Source of the DNA: Azadirachta indica
Lineage: Eukaryota > Streptophyta > Magnoliopsida > Sapindales > Meliaceae
Assembly: GCA_022749755.1 (NCBI GenBank)
Contig: CM040453.1
Coordinates: 17,679,368 to 17,743,367, forward strand
Direction of reading: 5' to 3'
Length of the DNA stretch: 64,000 nucleotides
Each line of letters starts with the position of its first letter. Positions within the stretch are counted from its first letter, which is position 1. Position numbers and translations under genes: made by a program. The notes beneath the pieces were generated by a model. That model was not told the origin of the DNA and did no database searches. It saw only the letters and a program-made list of their open reading frames with translations. Below, in pieces: positions 34,307-44,984 of this stretch.

Positions 34307-37300
34307 TTGATGTGGATTCTTTACGAAACTTAAAGAGCTTGTCTGTAAGCGATTGTGAGAAATTAATGAGTGTTTTTCCAATAAATTTGGCGGTGAGTCT
34401 GAAGAGATTGGATACGTTGTGGGTAGCTTGCTGTAATTCAATAGAAGAGATAATTGAAGAAACAAGCTGCTGCATATCTAATTGCACGGTGGAAGAGCAG
34501 GAGGTGGTTGCTAGCAGGTTTCACGTGTTTCCTCTATTAATCCAGCTGGAACTTTTTGGACTACCAAAACTCAAAAGTATATATCAAGGAATACACATTT
34601 TAGAATGGCCGGCATTAAAACATTTTCTTGTAAGAGTCTGTGGCGAAATAGAATTATTATTTGGTTCTTCAGAATTATTGAGTCGGGAAGTGACGACGAG
34701 CCCACCTCCAGTATTCTTGGTTGATCATCACAAGGTACGAAATTTATTTTAAAAAAAAAAATAAAAAAATAAAAATCAAATCAAATCAATATAATATCAA
34801 AGGAATGTTTTGGATCAATTATATTAAGAAATTTAATGGTTGAAATTTTTGTGTTTTTATTATCAATTTGGTTGGTTTCAGGTTAAATTCCCCAATCTTA
34901 CGATTCTACAAGTATTCTCGTGTAATGAGCTGAGGAATTTGGCGACATTTTCAGCAGTTGAAAGTTTGGCGAATCTTACAGAAATGGAGGTAACATCTTG
35001 TAAGAAAATGGAAAACATCATAGACATGCAGGTTGGAGAAGAAGTGGAGGAAGATCGTGTTGATTTCAGCCAATTGGAACATTTGGGGCTTTGTTATTTA
35101 CCAAGACTAGAAAGCTTTTGTTTGGGGAATTACACTCTTGAATTTCCATGCTTGGCACAAGTAATTGTGACGGGGTGCCCAAGCATGAAGATTTTTTCTC
35201 AAGGGGTCGTACGCACACCAATGCTACAGGGAGTGGAATACACAGATGAAGACACTGATGAAGAGAGTGATGAAGAGAGTGAAGTGCGTTGGGAAGGCAA
35301 CCTTAATTCCACCATACAAAAATTATTCGAAGAAATGGTGCGTATTTTATTTACCAACAATAATATATATATATATATATGTATATTAGGAACTTTTAAC
35401 TAAAAAGTGAAAATTAATTATTTGTTGTTTTCTATTACTTTTAAATTTAGTTTTCAAAATTAATTACAATTTTTTTTTAAAAAATAACTACTTATTTTTA
35501 AAATAATAGGTTCTCATAATTTTTTATTTTAAAAAATACTTTTAACAAATACTACTAAAAAATCTTTTATTTTTTTAAAATAACTATTTATTTTAAAACA
35601 AGGTTTGCAAAAAAACATTTTAAAAGTATTATAAAGCGCATATTAATAAATCTAAAGAAATGTTAAATCTAAAGACTTAGAATGAAGGATTTCATTTAGT
35701 ATTGAGATAGTTTAACTCTGAAATCATGTAGTTGTTGTGGAATGAAAGTAGTGGATGTTAAAATTAATAAAAAAAATTATTGGATCCTATTAAAAATTAG
35801 TGTTCTCCAAAATTTTTGTACCTTTTGTTTACTTTTGAAACACAGTAAAAACATCATAGTATGATAAGACGCCTTGTTAGTGAAACGAATGCAACTTATT
35901 ATGAGTTTTATATGACATACTTTGATATTTTAACAAAAACGTTTCGTTTTTGATAGGTTGGATTCAAGGAACTAAAAATTTTGGAACTCTCACAATTTCC
36001 ACATTTGAAAGAAATGTGGCACGATGAAATACTTGTTGGCAACTTCTTGGGCAATTTAGAAAGCCTGGTGGTGGATGATTGCATGTCTATGTCAAGTGCT
36101 ATTCCAACCAATCTGCTACCGTTCTTGAACAATTTGGAAAATCTGGAAGTAAGAAATTGTGATTCAGTAGCAGAGGTGCTTTATTTTGAAGAGCTAAATG
36201 CCGATGAGCATTATGTGCTGTTATTTCCTAAACTTAAGCGGCTGAATCTCATAGATCTTCCAAAACTCAAAAGATTCTGCAACTTCAACAGGAATATAAT
36301 TGAGCTGCCAGAAATTATCTCTCTATCGATTCAAAATTGCCCTTATATGGAGACATTCATCTCCAATTCTGCACCTGTCCAACCACTCTTCAACAAAAAG
36401 GTGGTCTCAGTTAATATACTCTCCTTAATAACGTCTCTTTTCGTTGTGCCTTAACTCTCAGATGATTTGACAATATTATTGCAATTATCAACTAATCTTC
36501 TAATAGGTCATCATCTAATTAGAACTATAATAAAGTACGATTTTAGTTTCGCTTTTCGATTTTAGTACGATTTTAGCATCTGATTTGATTTATGTTATAA
36601 GATTATTCAATTCAATTTATATTTTTTTTCTTGGAATTAATATTTTATGCTTGGATGATTGCGTGCAGAGATAATACATTTTCATTTAATACTCAGTGGT
36701 TGAAATGAATTACAGGTTGCATTCCCCATATTGCTTGAGTTAAAGCTGTCTAAACTTCCCAAGTTGTTGCATCTGTGCGAGGAAAATTCTCACCCCAACA
36801 ATGTTTTTCAGAATTTGGAAACTCTAGAAGTATCAGAATGTTGCAACTTGGAAAAGTTTGTGCCTTCTTGGGTGTCTTTCCATCAACTAACTACAATGGA
36901 AGTATCAAAGTGTGATGGGTTGACAAATTTAGTGACATTCTCAACTGCTAAAAGTCTGGTGAATCTTAGAAGAATGCAGATAACTGATTGCAAAATGATT
37001 GAAGAAATAATACATGTTGGAGAAGAAGAGAAGAAGGGTTGTATTGTTTTCAGCCAACTAGAATATTTGAGGCTTGGCTATTTGTCAAGCCTTGCAAGCT
37101 TTTGTCTAGGGAATTATAGGCTTGACTTCCCATCCTTAAAACAAGCAATTGTGGAAGAATGCCCAAAGATGGAGATATTTTCTCGGGGGGATTTAATCAC
37201 GCCGAAGCTGCAAAGATTACAACTAACTGAATTAGACGATGAAGGACGTTGGAAAGGCAACCTTAATACGACCATACAAAAATTGTTTGATGAAATGGTA

Positions 37301-37429
37301 TGCATATTCATCTCCCCGGCATTTACTCAATTTTGCTTTCTTTTTATAGTAATTCGTGAATGCTTTTGAATACTAATACATACATATATGTATGTTTATA
37401 CATATATACAGAACGTGCAGAGTATTTAA
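29983..37429 (+). CDS. CC-NBS-LRR disease-resistance protein (RPS2 / At4g27190-like), eight exons
   Basis: Exons: 29,983-32,844; 32,920-33,333; 33,417-33,908; 34,216-34,734; 34,882-35,337; 35,957-36,400; 36,716-37,297; 37,412-37,429. All junctions are GT-AG and phase 0, giving 1,928 residues. The start ATG sits in AACATGGC and opens the usual coiled-coil N-terminus. NB-ARC motifs: P-loop GMGGVGKTT (193-201), kinase-2 LVILDNIW (269-276), RNBS-B ILLTSRD (298-304), CGGLPLAI (355-362), RNBS-D LFQLCALQKDG (418-428), VKMHDIVH (481-488). Irregular LRRs follow from about residue 560. Family role: a cytosolic or membrane-associated immune sensor that switches on ADP/ATP exchange and triggers a defence response. 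No stop or frameshift was found, so the gene looks functional; its pathogen is unknown. The last exon (NVQSI, stop) is the least certain part. Confidence 0.9.
34279..34305 (+). repeat. (CAG)9 microsatellite coding poly-Gln in an LRR exon
   Basis: Nine CAG codons lie in exon 4 of the resistance gene between KIW and LDVDSLRN. The homologous position in exon 3 reads QIWHHQLDSG, so the tract replaces the usual HHQL of this repeat. It is in frame and probably length-variable between alleles. Confidence 0.9.
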
Positions 37430-37690
37430 AGACTAAGATTAAGCAAGCTGAACTCATCCATGATATACAACGAAGGAGAGCAACTGTCTGGAATCATGCA
37501 AGCAGAGGGTTTCAACTTGTAGAATTATTCAGCCAAATTATTTGTATTATCAGTACTTGGATTTTAGGTTTGTTTCATTGAAGATGTTAAAATTCAATTG
37601 ATGCACACTATAGTACTACATCAATTTTAAACGCATCTTAAATCATTGTATTAATGGTTTGTTCCTCAATTTACTTAGCTAGCTAGCTAT
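37430..37690 (+). other. Probable 3' UTR of the resistance gene
   Basis: Directly follows the stop TAA at 37,427-37,429 and contains moderately AT-rich, non-repetitive sequence. An open frame continues in another phase (to about 37,578) but shows no family features. No canonical polyadenylation signal stands out. Confidence 0.35.
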
Positions 37691-37699
37691 CACTCTTTA

Positions 37700-38100
37700 C
37701 AATCAAATTGATCAACGTCAATCCATAATTGTTTCTTCCACTGTTTATATATCTTCTTCTTCATTGCTTTTCTCAGAATCTCCAAATCTTCTGATCTGAT
37801 CCATTCATGAAAGAAGATAAAGTGATCATTGATCAGTCGCCTCCTTTTCAGTGTCTTTACATTTTTTCTGACTTTTGCAAAGCTCTGCTATGAGAAAAGG
37901 TATTTCATTCTTCACTATGTTTGAAGCATCGACACCTTCAGATTCTTCATAATTCTGTCCAAGTGCAAAATTAATTTGATGAAATTATCAAACAATGGAT
38001 CCATTTTGCTTTCTTTCAGTTCACTATCTTATATCGCCTTCTATTACCAAGCTTCGATATTGCATAGATTTCACTTCTCTGTCAGCCATTTCAGGCAAAG
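37700..38100 (-). pseudogene. Short protein-like relic, unidentified
   Basis: The minus strand reads ESEGVDASNIVKNEIPFLIA and then ELCKSQKK (about 37,860-37,965). After a frame change it reads EWIRSEDLEILRKAMKKKI and YKQWKKQLWIDVDQ (about 37,700-37,815). The codon composition looks like real coding sequence and is richer in G+C than the surroundings, but I do not recognise the family and stops separate the blocks. It may be the end of a decayed host gene that lay tail-to-tail with the resistance gene. Confidence 0.3.
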
Positions 38101-39085
38101 CAGTGTAACAGCCAGATAACATTATCTCTGTTTATAGAAAAAATGATAATAGAAAAAAATAAATTGAAAAAAAAAAAGAATTGGGCCTATTTTTCTGCAG
38201 TATGTATATTATTATTACTAGTGTTATAAGTAATTAAGTCATAATATAATATTACCAGTTTTTTTTTGTTTTAATAATCAAATATTATTTTGTTAATTAT
38301 TTTATTTATTATTTCAAAAAACTAATTAATTTTCAATTTTTCCTCTTGATTTATCTTAATTTATTATGTTAAGAGACAATTTAATTAATTACAAAAATCT
38401 TACCTTAATAATTTTACTCAATTTATTTATTTTTAAATAATTTTGTTTTGAGTTAAGGACATTCATGTAATTTCATCATTTTAAATTGAAAAACTTAAAG
38501 GTGACAAACGGTACATGTTAATTGTGCTCATAAAATAAGGTTTTTACACTAATAGAGATAACATTAGGAGAGTCATGATGTATTTGTAAAAATTTAGAAT
38601 ATAATAAAGTATTAGGAGGCTAAATAACAAAGATATCAGACATTCTTCAATGTTCGATCAAATATTGTAATTTTCTCTATACCAATTTATTGACATTCAG
38701 TCAATTCACATCAGATTAGAGAACTAATATATATGTATATTTGCATAACTATAAAATTTAATTAAAAGGATATTTTATAGTCTTAAAACTAATTATATTG
38801 ATCCCCTCCTTAAGAAATTTTGTTAATTTGGATGACTTATACATTTTTTTTTTGTTATATTAATACTTTTTAATCACAGTAATTTTAAGAGTTAATACTT
38901 TTTTTTTGTTATTCTAAGGAGCATGTATAAGTATTTTTAAACTAAAAAAATTACACTTAACCAAAATGTGGGGTGTTTATGTCCTATTATTCGTATCTAT
39001 TTCTTTTTCTTTTTTCTTTTTTTTTCTTCTCTCAAAACACTAATTCCTATATATTGTTTCTTTCACTCTAATTACTTTGTTTTGA

Positions 39086-39149
39086 TCATTTGATGTAAGC
39101 CATATTCAGAATTGAAATGATCATATTCTTTATGGCTTACATCAAATGA
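39086..39149. repeat. Perfect 19-bp inverted repeat (hairpin)
   Basis: The left arm TCATTTGATGTAAGCCATA (39,086-39,104) and right arm TATGGCTTACATCAAATGA (39,131-39,149) are exact reverse complements around a 26-base loop. The next base pairs on both sides do not match. It could be a tiny MITE remnant or a small-RNA-type foldback. Confidence 0.8.
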
Positions 39150-40552
39150 CCGGTGCTTAATTTACTAAAAGCATTATACTGAAATGAAAAGGGCAAGAAA
39201 AAAAAAATCAGCTTTATTTCTTATATCATCTCAAGCTATGCTAACATATCAATTATTATAATCTCATTCATTAACTATCAGAAACACACAATTTGTATCT
39301 ACTCAAACTAAAAATTTAGAGTCTATTTGATTTATAATTCAAAAATTTTTTTAAAAAAGTTAGAATATAATTTAAAATTTTGAGTTATATTTTTAGTATT
39401 TTTAATATTTAAAAATATATTTGCTATATATAATATTTTACATCTACTTTATAAAGTTTAAAATTTAAAAAAAAATATGTTTGTAATGCCATTATATAAT
39501 TAAAAAATTTGACTTTTATTTTTAATATTTAAAACACTTTTTCATTACATTTGACAATTATTTTTAATTTTTAAAAAGAAGAAAATAACAAATTGCCATT
39601 TGTTAAATTTTATGAGTAACAATCACCTCCCTAATTATTCAAAAAATATCGAACGCCCCTTGCCATCCAAATTCTTTTCATTAAACTAATAGAAAAATTA
39701 TATTTTTACGTTAATATTCCTGAGACCAGTTGGGATAATGATTAAAGAGAGAGATGATTTGATGTGAGGAAAAATAATATAATATATTGTTATATAATAA
39801 AGAAATAAAAAATAAAATAAAGAAATAATAATACAATATTACTATATAATAAAAATAAAATAAACAATATTATAAATAAAATATAGATTATAAATATAGA
39901 TTTACATATAAATATATGTATAGGTTAAAAATATAGCTATACATATAAATATTCAAATATAAAATTAAATATAAAAAACTAAAAATATAAATGTAAATGT
40001 AGATAAAATTATAAATATAAATAGAAAATATAAGTAAAATTAAAAGATAAATATAAATATTATTTAATTAATTAATTATATTTTCATTAAAATGAATTAT
40101 CAAATCATATCATAATTTGTCTCCCATATAAATTAAATATCTACTTTTCTATTAAAAAAATAAGTTTTTTCTATTAGAAAATTGATAATAGGGAAATTTT
40201 GATATTTTTTGAATTATTAGGGAGATAATTGTTACTCCTAAAATTTAACTGAGGTAAGTTGTTGTCGTTTGTTCTTTTAAAAGTAAAGAAAAAAAATACG
40301 ATATAATATTTAAAAATAAAAAATTAAGAATAATAGTTTGGTTGAATATATTTTATAGAATAGTTTTATATGAAAATTTTAGTAGTATTAATTATATTGA
40401 TTACTTTAAACATTATTTTGGTAGACTGTTAGGTGCAGGCAAATAATTGTCACATAAAAGAAGTTCATTGCTTTCCTTCATGTCCATTTTTTTGCAAGTT
40501 TACCAATGCGATCAATTCTTCTATGAATAATATTGCATAAAATAAACAGAAA

Positions 40553-40554
<2 letters not shown>

Positions 40555-40605
<51 letters not shown>
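40555..40605. repeat. (GT)n(GA)n compound microsatellite
   Basis: About 16 GT units followed directly by about 9 GA units. This creates spurious low-complexity open frames on both strands. Confidence 0.95.
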
Positions 40606-40969
40606 TGGATTCCTTGTCTCCTCCAGAAGTCCATGTTTTGTTACAATTTGGACCAAAAATTCTTTGTCCGGGATATTGCTAAAGACGATAAGAATTATGT
40701 AATCAATACATTTAGATCCATGATTTTTTGTCTTTACGAAATTCTCCATTAAGTACCTTTGATTTAAGGCTTGATTTGGAAAAAAGGGTGTTGATGATTT
40801 GACAATGATTTAAATTTCAATGATTGTGTTAGAGGATCTGGGCAGCTAGTTTTTTAGAAAGAAGAGGATAATGCAGTTTGATAGATGGATAAGGTTTTGG
40901 GAGGAAGGGGAATGAAAAAGGGAAAACTATAATGCAAGCTTCAAACTATAATGCTGAAGAAGAACTTAC

Positions 40970-43669
40970 ATAGAAAGTCAGCAATATTAAATGCCAAAAC
41001 AGAGCCAATCAAGGCCACGTAAAGTGACCCACTAGTCTGCAAAAAGCGGCAAAAGATACACACGTTTTATGTTGTGAAGACTAATAAACAAAGAATTGAT
41101 AAATAACACTAAAGACACCCAAAAAAAAAAAAAAAGAAGCTTGCATGCTTGCGTCAATAATTATACATCAATGAAAAGCAACAATTGATTGGAAACTCAC
41201 AATAAGACCAATTTCCACAGAAGATAAGTCGTACCAAGAAATTCCGCTGCTTGTGGCAGACTCCAAGAGAATAAAGAGTGACATAAGTGTAAGAAAAAGT
41301 AGGAATAATGTGGCTTATCAGATCCAAAAGGTAGAACTGTATATTAAAATGCGTGATTCTTCATATTTTTGAGACATACCAAAGTAAGCATAATTTGGAA
41401 TCATCTGACGATTTAAGAAGGGTGAGAAATGCTTTTAAATATGTTCAGTAGGATCAATAGACTGGAAGATTGAATTTTTTATGGCCAAGACAATGATCTG
41501 ATCAATATAACAACATTGTCAACATGAAACCAGAAGCCAGCACTGACATCCTTGAATCTTCCACAAGCAGTATAATAACATGCATATTACAGATAAAAGA
41601 TGTATGCAATGGCAATAAAATCACCAATACTTTCTATGACATGTGAAATGTAATCCATAACTGTCATCACTACAAAATTTGAAACTCCTAAGAAAATTAG
41701 GCTACTTTTTCACTCCAATGATTCCATAACCCACATGTACATAAACGGATCTTATTCCAAACATAAAAAAGAACTTACACCATGAAGTATTACACCTAAC
41801 ATAATAAAGACAACAAAAGAACTTCGAGAAGAGAATTTACTACCATGTTTGATGCACGATATTGACATATGTTAGGATCCAATTCATTTCAAGAAACCCC
41901 ACACCCATGCAAATAAATATTTCCCTGAAACACATTTTTCCTCAAATTTAGCCAAAACAGGTTCCAATATCTATTTCACAAAAACTGGTTCATAATATCA
42001 TCGATAGCATAGGACCCAATATGATAACCATAGAGTAGTCCTCCAAGGGCTGGAAATAGAAATCTGGAATCACCAAGAAACTCCTTATAAGATGAAATTA
42101 ACAAAGATGCCATTTTTCATGTTTCATATTAATAAACAATCTCATACTGGGCACACAAAGTTCGAGAGAGAGGGAACAAACTACAGATGATTCAAGGAAT
42201 AAGAATTTATAACATCATAATTTGAACACAAGCAATTCATTAATTCTAGATAGAACACTCCAAATAATCATCAAAGAGGAAAATCACAAAGAACTGATGA
42301 ACATATCAGTTTCTATTTCTTTCTTTTTTCATTTTATTGTTTGAGTTTCTTATGTATAGATTATATATCAATGACTTTCCAATAGTTTTTGGAAATTTGG
42401 CTGCTTCTAATATGCTCTGGTTCTACCTACATGCATTTATATCATAATTGATATGAATGTAGTTTAAGATTTTCCAGACATTATAATAATAAAATTGAAG
42501 AGTGCTTAAAGAGTGAAGAGACTTATGAAAATGTGAATGAGCTTCTTATTCGATTGGAATCTTCGGTTTTTCCAATACATAATATCTCATGCGGCCTTGT
42601 TCAGCCCTTTCAGTTGGTCAAGCAAAGTCATTCATGCAAAACCGTGCAACCCACATACCCCACATGAGTAGTGATGCATAGAAACCTGCAATCTCACACA
42701 AGCGGCCCCGAGATGTGAGGGTTGACTTCACAGAAACAGTCATCCCTTTCATTTTAATTTCATACTCTTAATTTATCAGCACCTGGCCGGATTTTGACTG
42801 TGTATCTCAAAAAGACCATTAAAATCCAAATACCAATACAGTAAAAGCACATAACAGCAATATAGCAGGGTGTCTCTGTATGCTACTCTAATTACAGACT
42901 TGAAAATAAACGAACACTGAAGGGTTGATAGTAAGAAATATGACATAAAAACTCACGGGAGAATCGCTGCATAAACAGAATGGTGTTCGGGAGAATGGAT
43001 TCCATTAATAAGAGGCTCCTCTGCATCACCAATCTCTCCAGAAGATTTTCCTACCTAAACAAGCAATGCATTAAATATTAATAAACTGACACAAAAACTT
43101 ATAAAACAGAACTCAAAATAAATTAAAAATTTAAAAACAAAGCTTTAACTATTGATAAACATAAACTTAAAGACCAGAATTCAAAATAGATTAAAAAATT
43201 TTAAAAATTTAAAAAGGAAAAAAAGAATCAGCTTACAGCTACTAGAAAAGAGAGATAACACTATGATCATAAATCTTTTCTGCTCTAAGCTCTATGTTGT
43301 TCTCACTATTAAGGAAATAAAATCACAACAAAGAGCTATTCAACACTAATTACAAGCAAAGTAAGCAACAAAAAAGAATATCACACTAAAATGAGAATAA
43401 AACTATTATATTCTTCAAATGCAGTAACAACATAATTCTCCGTTTGTTTGCCGAGAAAGTGAACAGGAAAAAGGCTATATTATCAGAAAATTTACAACAA
43501 CTTATATAAATTCCTCATTATTCTCATCATTTGAGCTGCAGAACTAAACAAACAAACAGAAACATAATCATGAAAACAAAAGAAATACCGATTGAAATTC
43601 AAGGAACTAATTAATTAATTAATCAATTAATACCTTTTCAACAAAGGAAAGTGTCGGTTGCTCCGCCAT
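40970..43669 (-). pseudogene. D-xylose-proton symporter-like 2 (At5g17010-like) sugar transporter, 3'-truncated pseudogene
   Basis: Five exons are readable on the minus strand with matching splice phases. 43,669-43,634: MAEQPTLSFVEK. 43,054-42,957: VGKSSGEIGDAEEPLING and HHSVYAAIL. 42,063 to about 42,005: FLFPALGGLLYGYHIG, the first membrane segment of the sugar-porter fold. 41,260-41,201: SATSSGISWYDLSSVEIGLI. 41,036-40,970: TSGSLYVALIGSVLAFNIADFL. These match the first 110 or so residues of the plant symporter family in order. Family members move sugar with protons across a membrane by twelve helices; here only the first two or three remain. Exon 3 is garbled after GYHIG with no donor, and no later exon was found down to 38 kb. 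All exons are too short to be seen as long open frames. Introns are kept, so this is not a processed copy. Confidence 0.82.
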
Positions 43670-43808
43670 TGATTGAAATTCAAAGCTCTCAAGTCTCAAC
43701 ACACAGTTGAAGGTATTGAAGCTGTTCTCCAAACCATGATCACATTCTGGTTTAAAAGTTTACCTTTTATAATTTCTAATTTTTAATTTTAATTTAATAT
43801 TTGTCAAC

Positions 43809-43812
<4 letters not shown>

Positions 43813-43857
<45 letters not shown>
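43813..43857. repeat. (TTA)n microsatellite, left copy
   Basis: About 15 units. It is followed by TTTCAAACCAACATTCTTTA, which also follows the TTA run at 44,918-44,949. Confidence 0.9.
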
Positions 43858-43888
43858 TCAAACCAACATTCTTTACTCAAATTCAAAG

Positions 43889-44917
43889 TAAAGTATAAGA
43901 AATTCAATTTTTGTGTAATCAAAAATAATTTTAATTTATATTTATTTAAAAATTAAAATTTAATTAATGACAATTTAATTTGACAATTTTAATTTATGTG
44001 TATTTAATATTTATTGAAATTAAAAATTTAATTAATAATAATTTAACTTGATAATTTTAATTTAAATTTATTTAATATTTACTCAAAATAGAAATTTAAT
44101 TTTTATTCATGTATCATATTTATTCAAATCTCAAATCTTAATATGCAAAAACCGCCGCCTTTTTTACTCCCCTCTTTTGCAAATTCCTTAACAATAAACT
44201 ATATTTTTATTATTTCACTAAACAATTTCACAATTTTATCAATTTCACTTTTCTTATAAAAATATTTTAACACAAGATCTATGTTACACTAATTCATATT
44301 AAATTCACACTTTAATATTAATCTTATAACTCGTAAAACAAATGTAAACTTTCGAATTTACACAAAAAATTTGATGGAACTACGCAATGACGGAAAATTA
44401 GAAAAAATATCAATATGGCTAAATTGCTAATTTTAAATATCATTAAATAAATTTTTAATTTAAATAAATATAAATTATAATTGTTATTAATCAAAATTTT
44501 AATTATTGTAATTTTTTAAACATCAAATAAATTAAAATTAAATTTCTTAAACTTTATTTTGAAGCAATTAGGGGTATTATAATCATTTAAGTGAAAATAC
44601 ATGGTCAATTGACGGTCCAAGGAAGGTAAATATGTCTTTTCTTAAAACTTTCATTTGAGTGTTAAAATCGCAAATTAAATTATCATTAATTAAATTTCTA
44701 ATTTTTAAATAATTATAAATATAAATAAAAAATATTTTTGATTACATGCAAATTGAATTTCTTGTACTTTATTTTGAAGCAATTAAGGGTATTATAATTA
44801 TATAAATAAAATCAAATGGTCAATTAATGGTCTAGGGGAAATAAGTGTGTCTTTCCTTAAACCTTTCATTTAAATGTTAAAATCTCAAATTTTAGGGGAG
44901 GTATGTGTTAAAACCCC
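43889..44917. mobile_element. Fold-back Mutator-like MITE, copy B, left end truncated
   Basis: This is homologous to 8,859-9,820 (for example AAGTATAAGAAATTCAATTT at 43,890, then ATGCAAxxxCCGxC and GCAAATTCCTTAACAATAAA-like words). Its right end, read in reverse complement, is AGGGGTTTTAACACATACC, matching the family terminus. The outer roughly 150 bp of the left inverted repeat are missing. Start and end segments remain inverted copies of each other (TTCAATTTxxxTGTAATCAAAAATA). There is no coding capacity. Confidence 0.75.

Positions 44918-44949
<32 letters not shown>
44918..44949. repeat. (TTA)n microsatellite, right copy
   Basis: About ten units at the right end of MITE copy B. It is followed by the same TTTCAAACCAACATTCTTTA sequence as the left copy. 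Confidence 0.9.
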
Positions 44950-44984
44950 TCAAACCAACATTCTTTACTCAAATTCTCAAGAAT

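Larger units (their letters stand above)
38101..40960. other. AT-rich intergenic stretch
   Basis: Strongly A+T-rich with many A/T homopolymers. It holds a perfect 19-bp hairpin (39,086-39,149) and a GT/GA microsatellite (40,555-40,605). No exon of the symporter pseudogene was found here although its 3' half should lie in this direction. Confidence 0.45.

Noticed and set aside
34190..34487. Antisense open frames with poly-Ala and poly-Cys
   Set aside because: Shadows of the CAG repeat in exon 4 of the resistance gene.
40465..40752. Open frames with His-Thr or Cys-Val repeats
   Set aside because: Produced by the GT/GA microsatellite.
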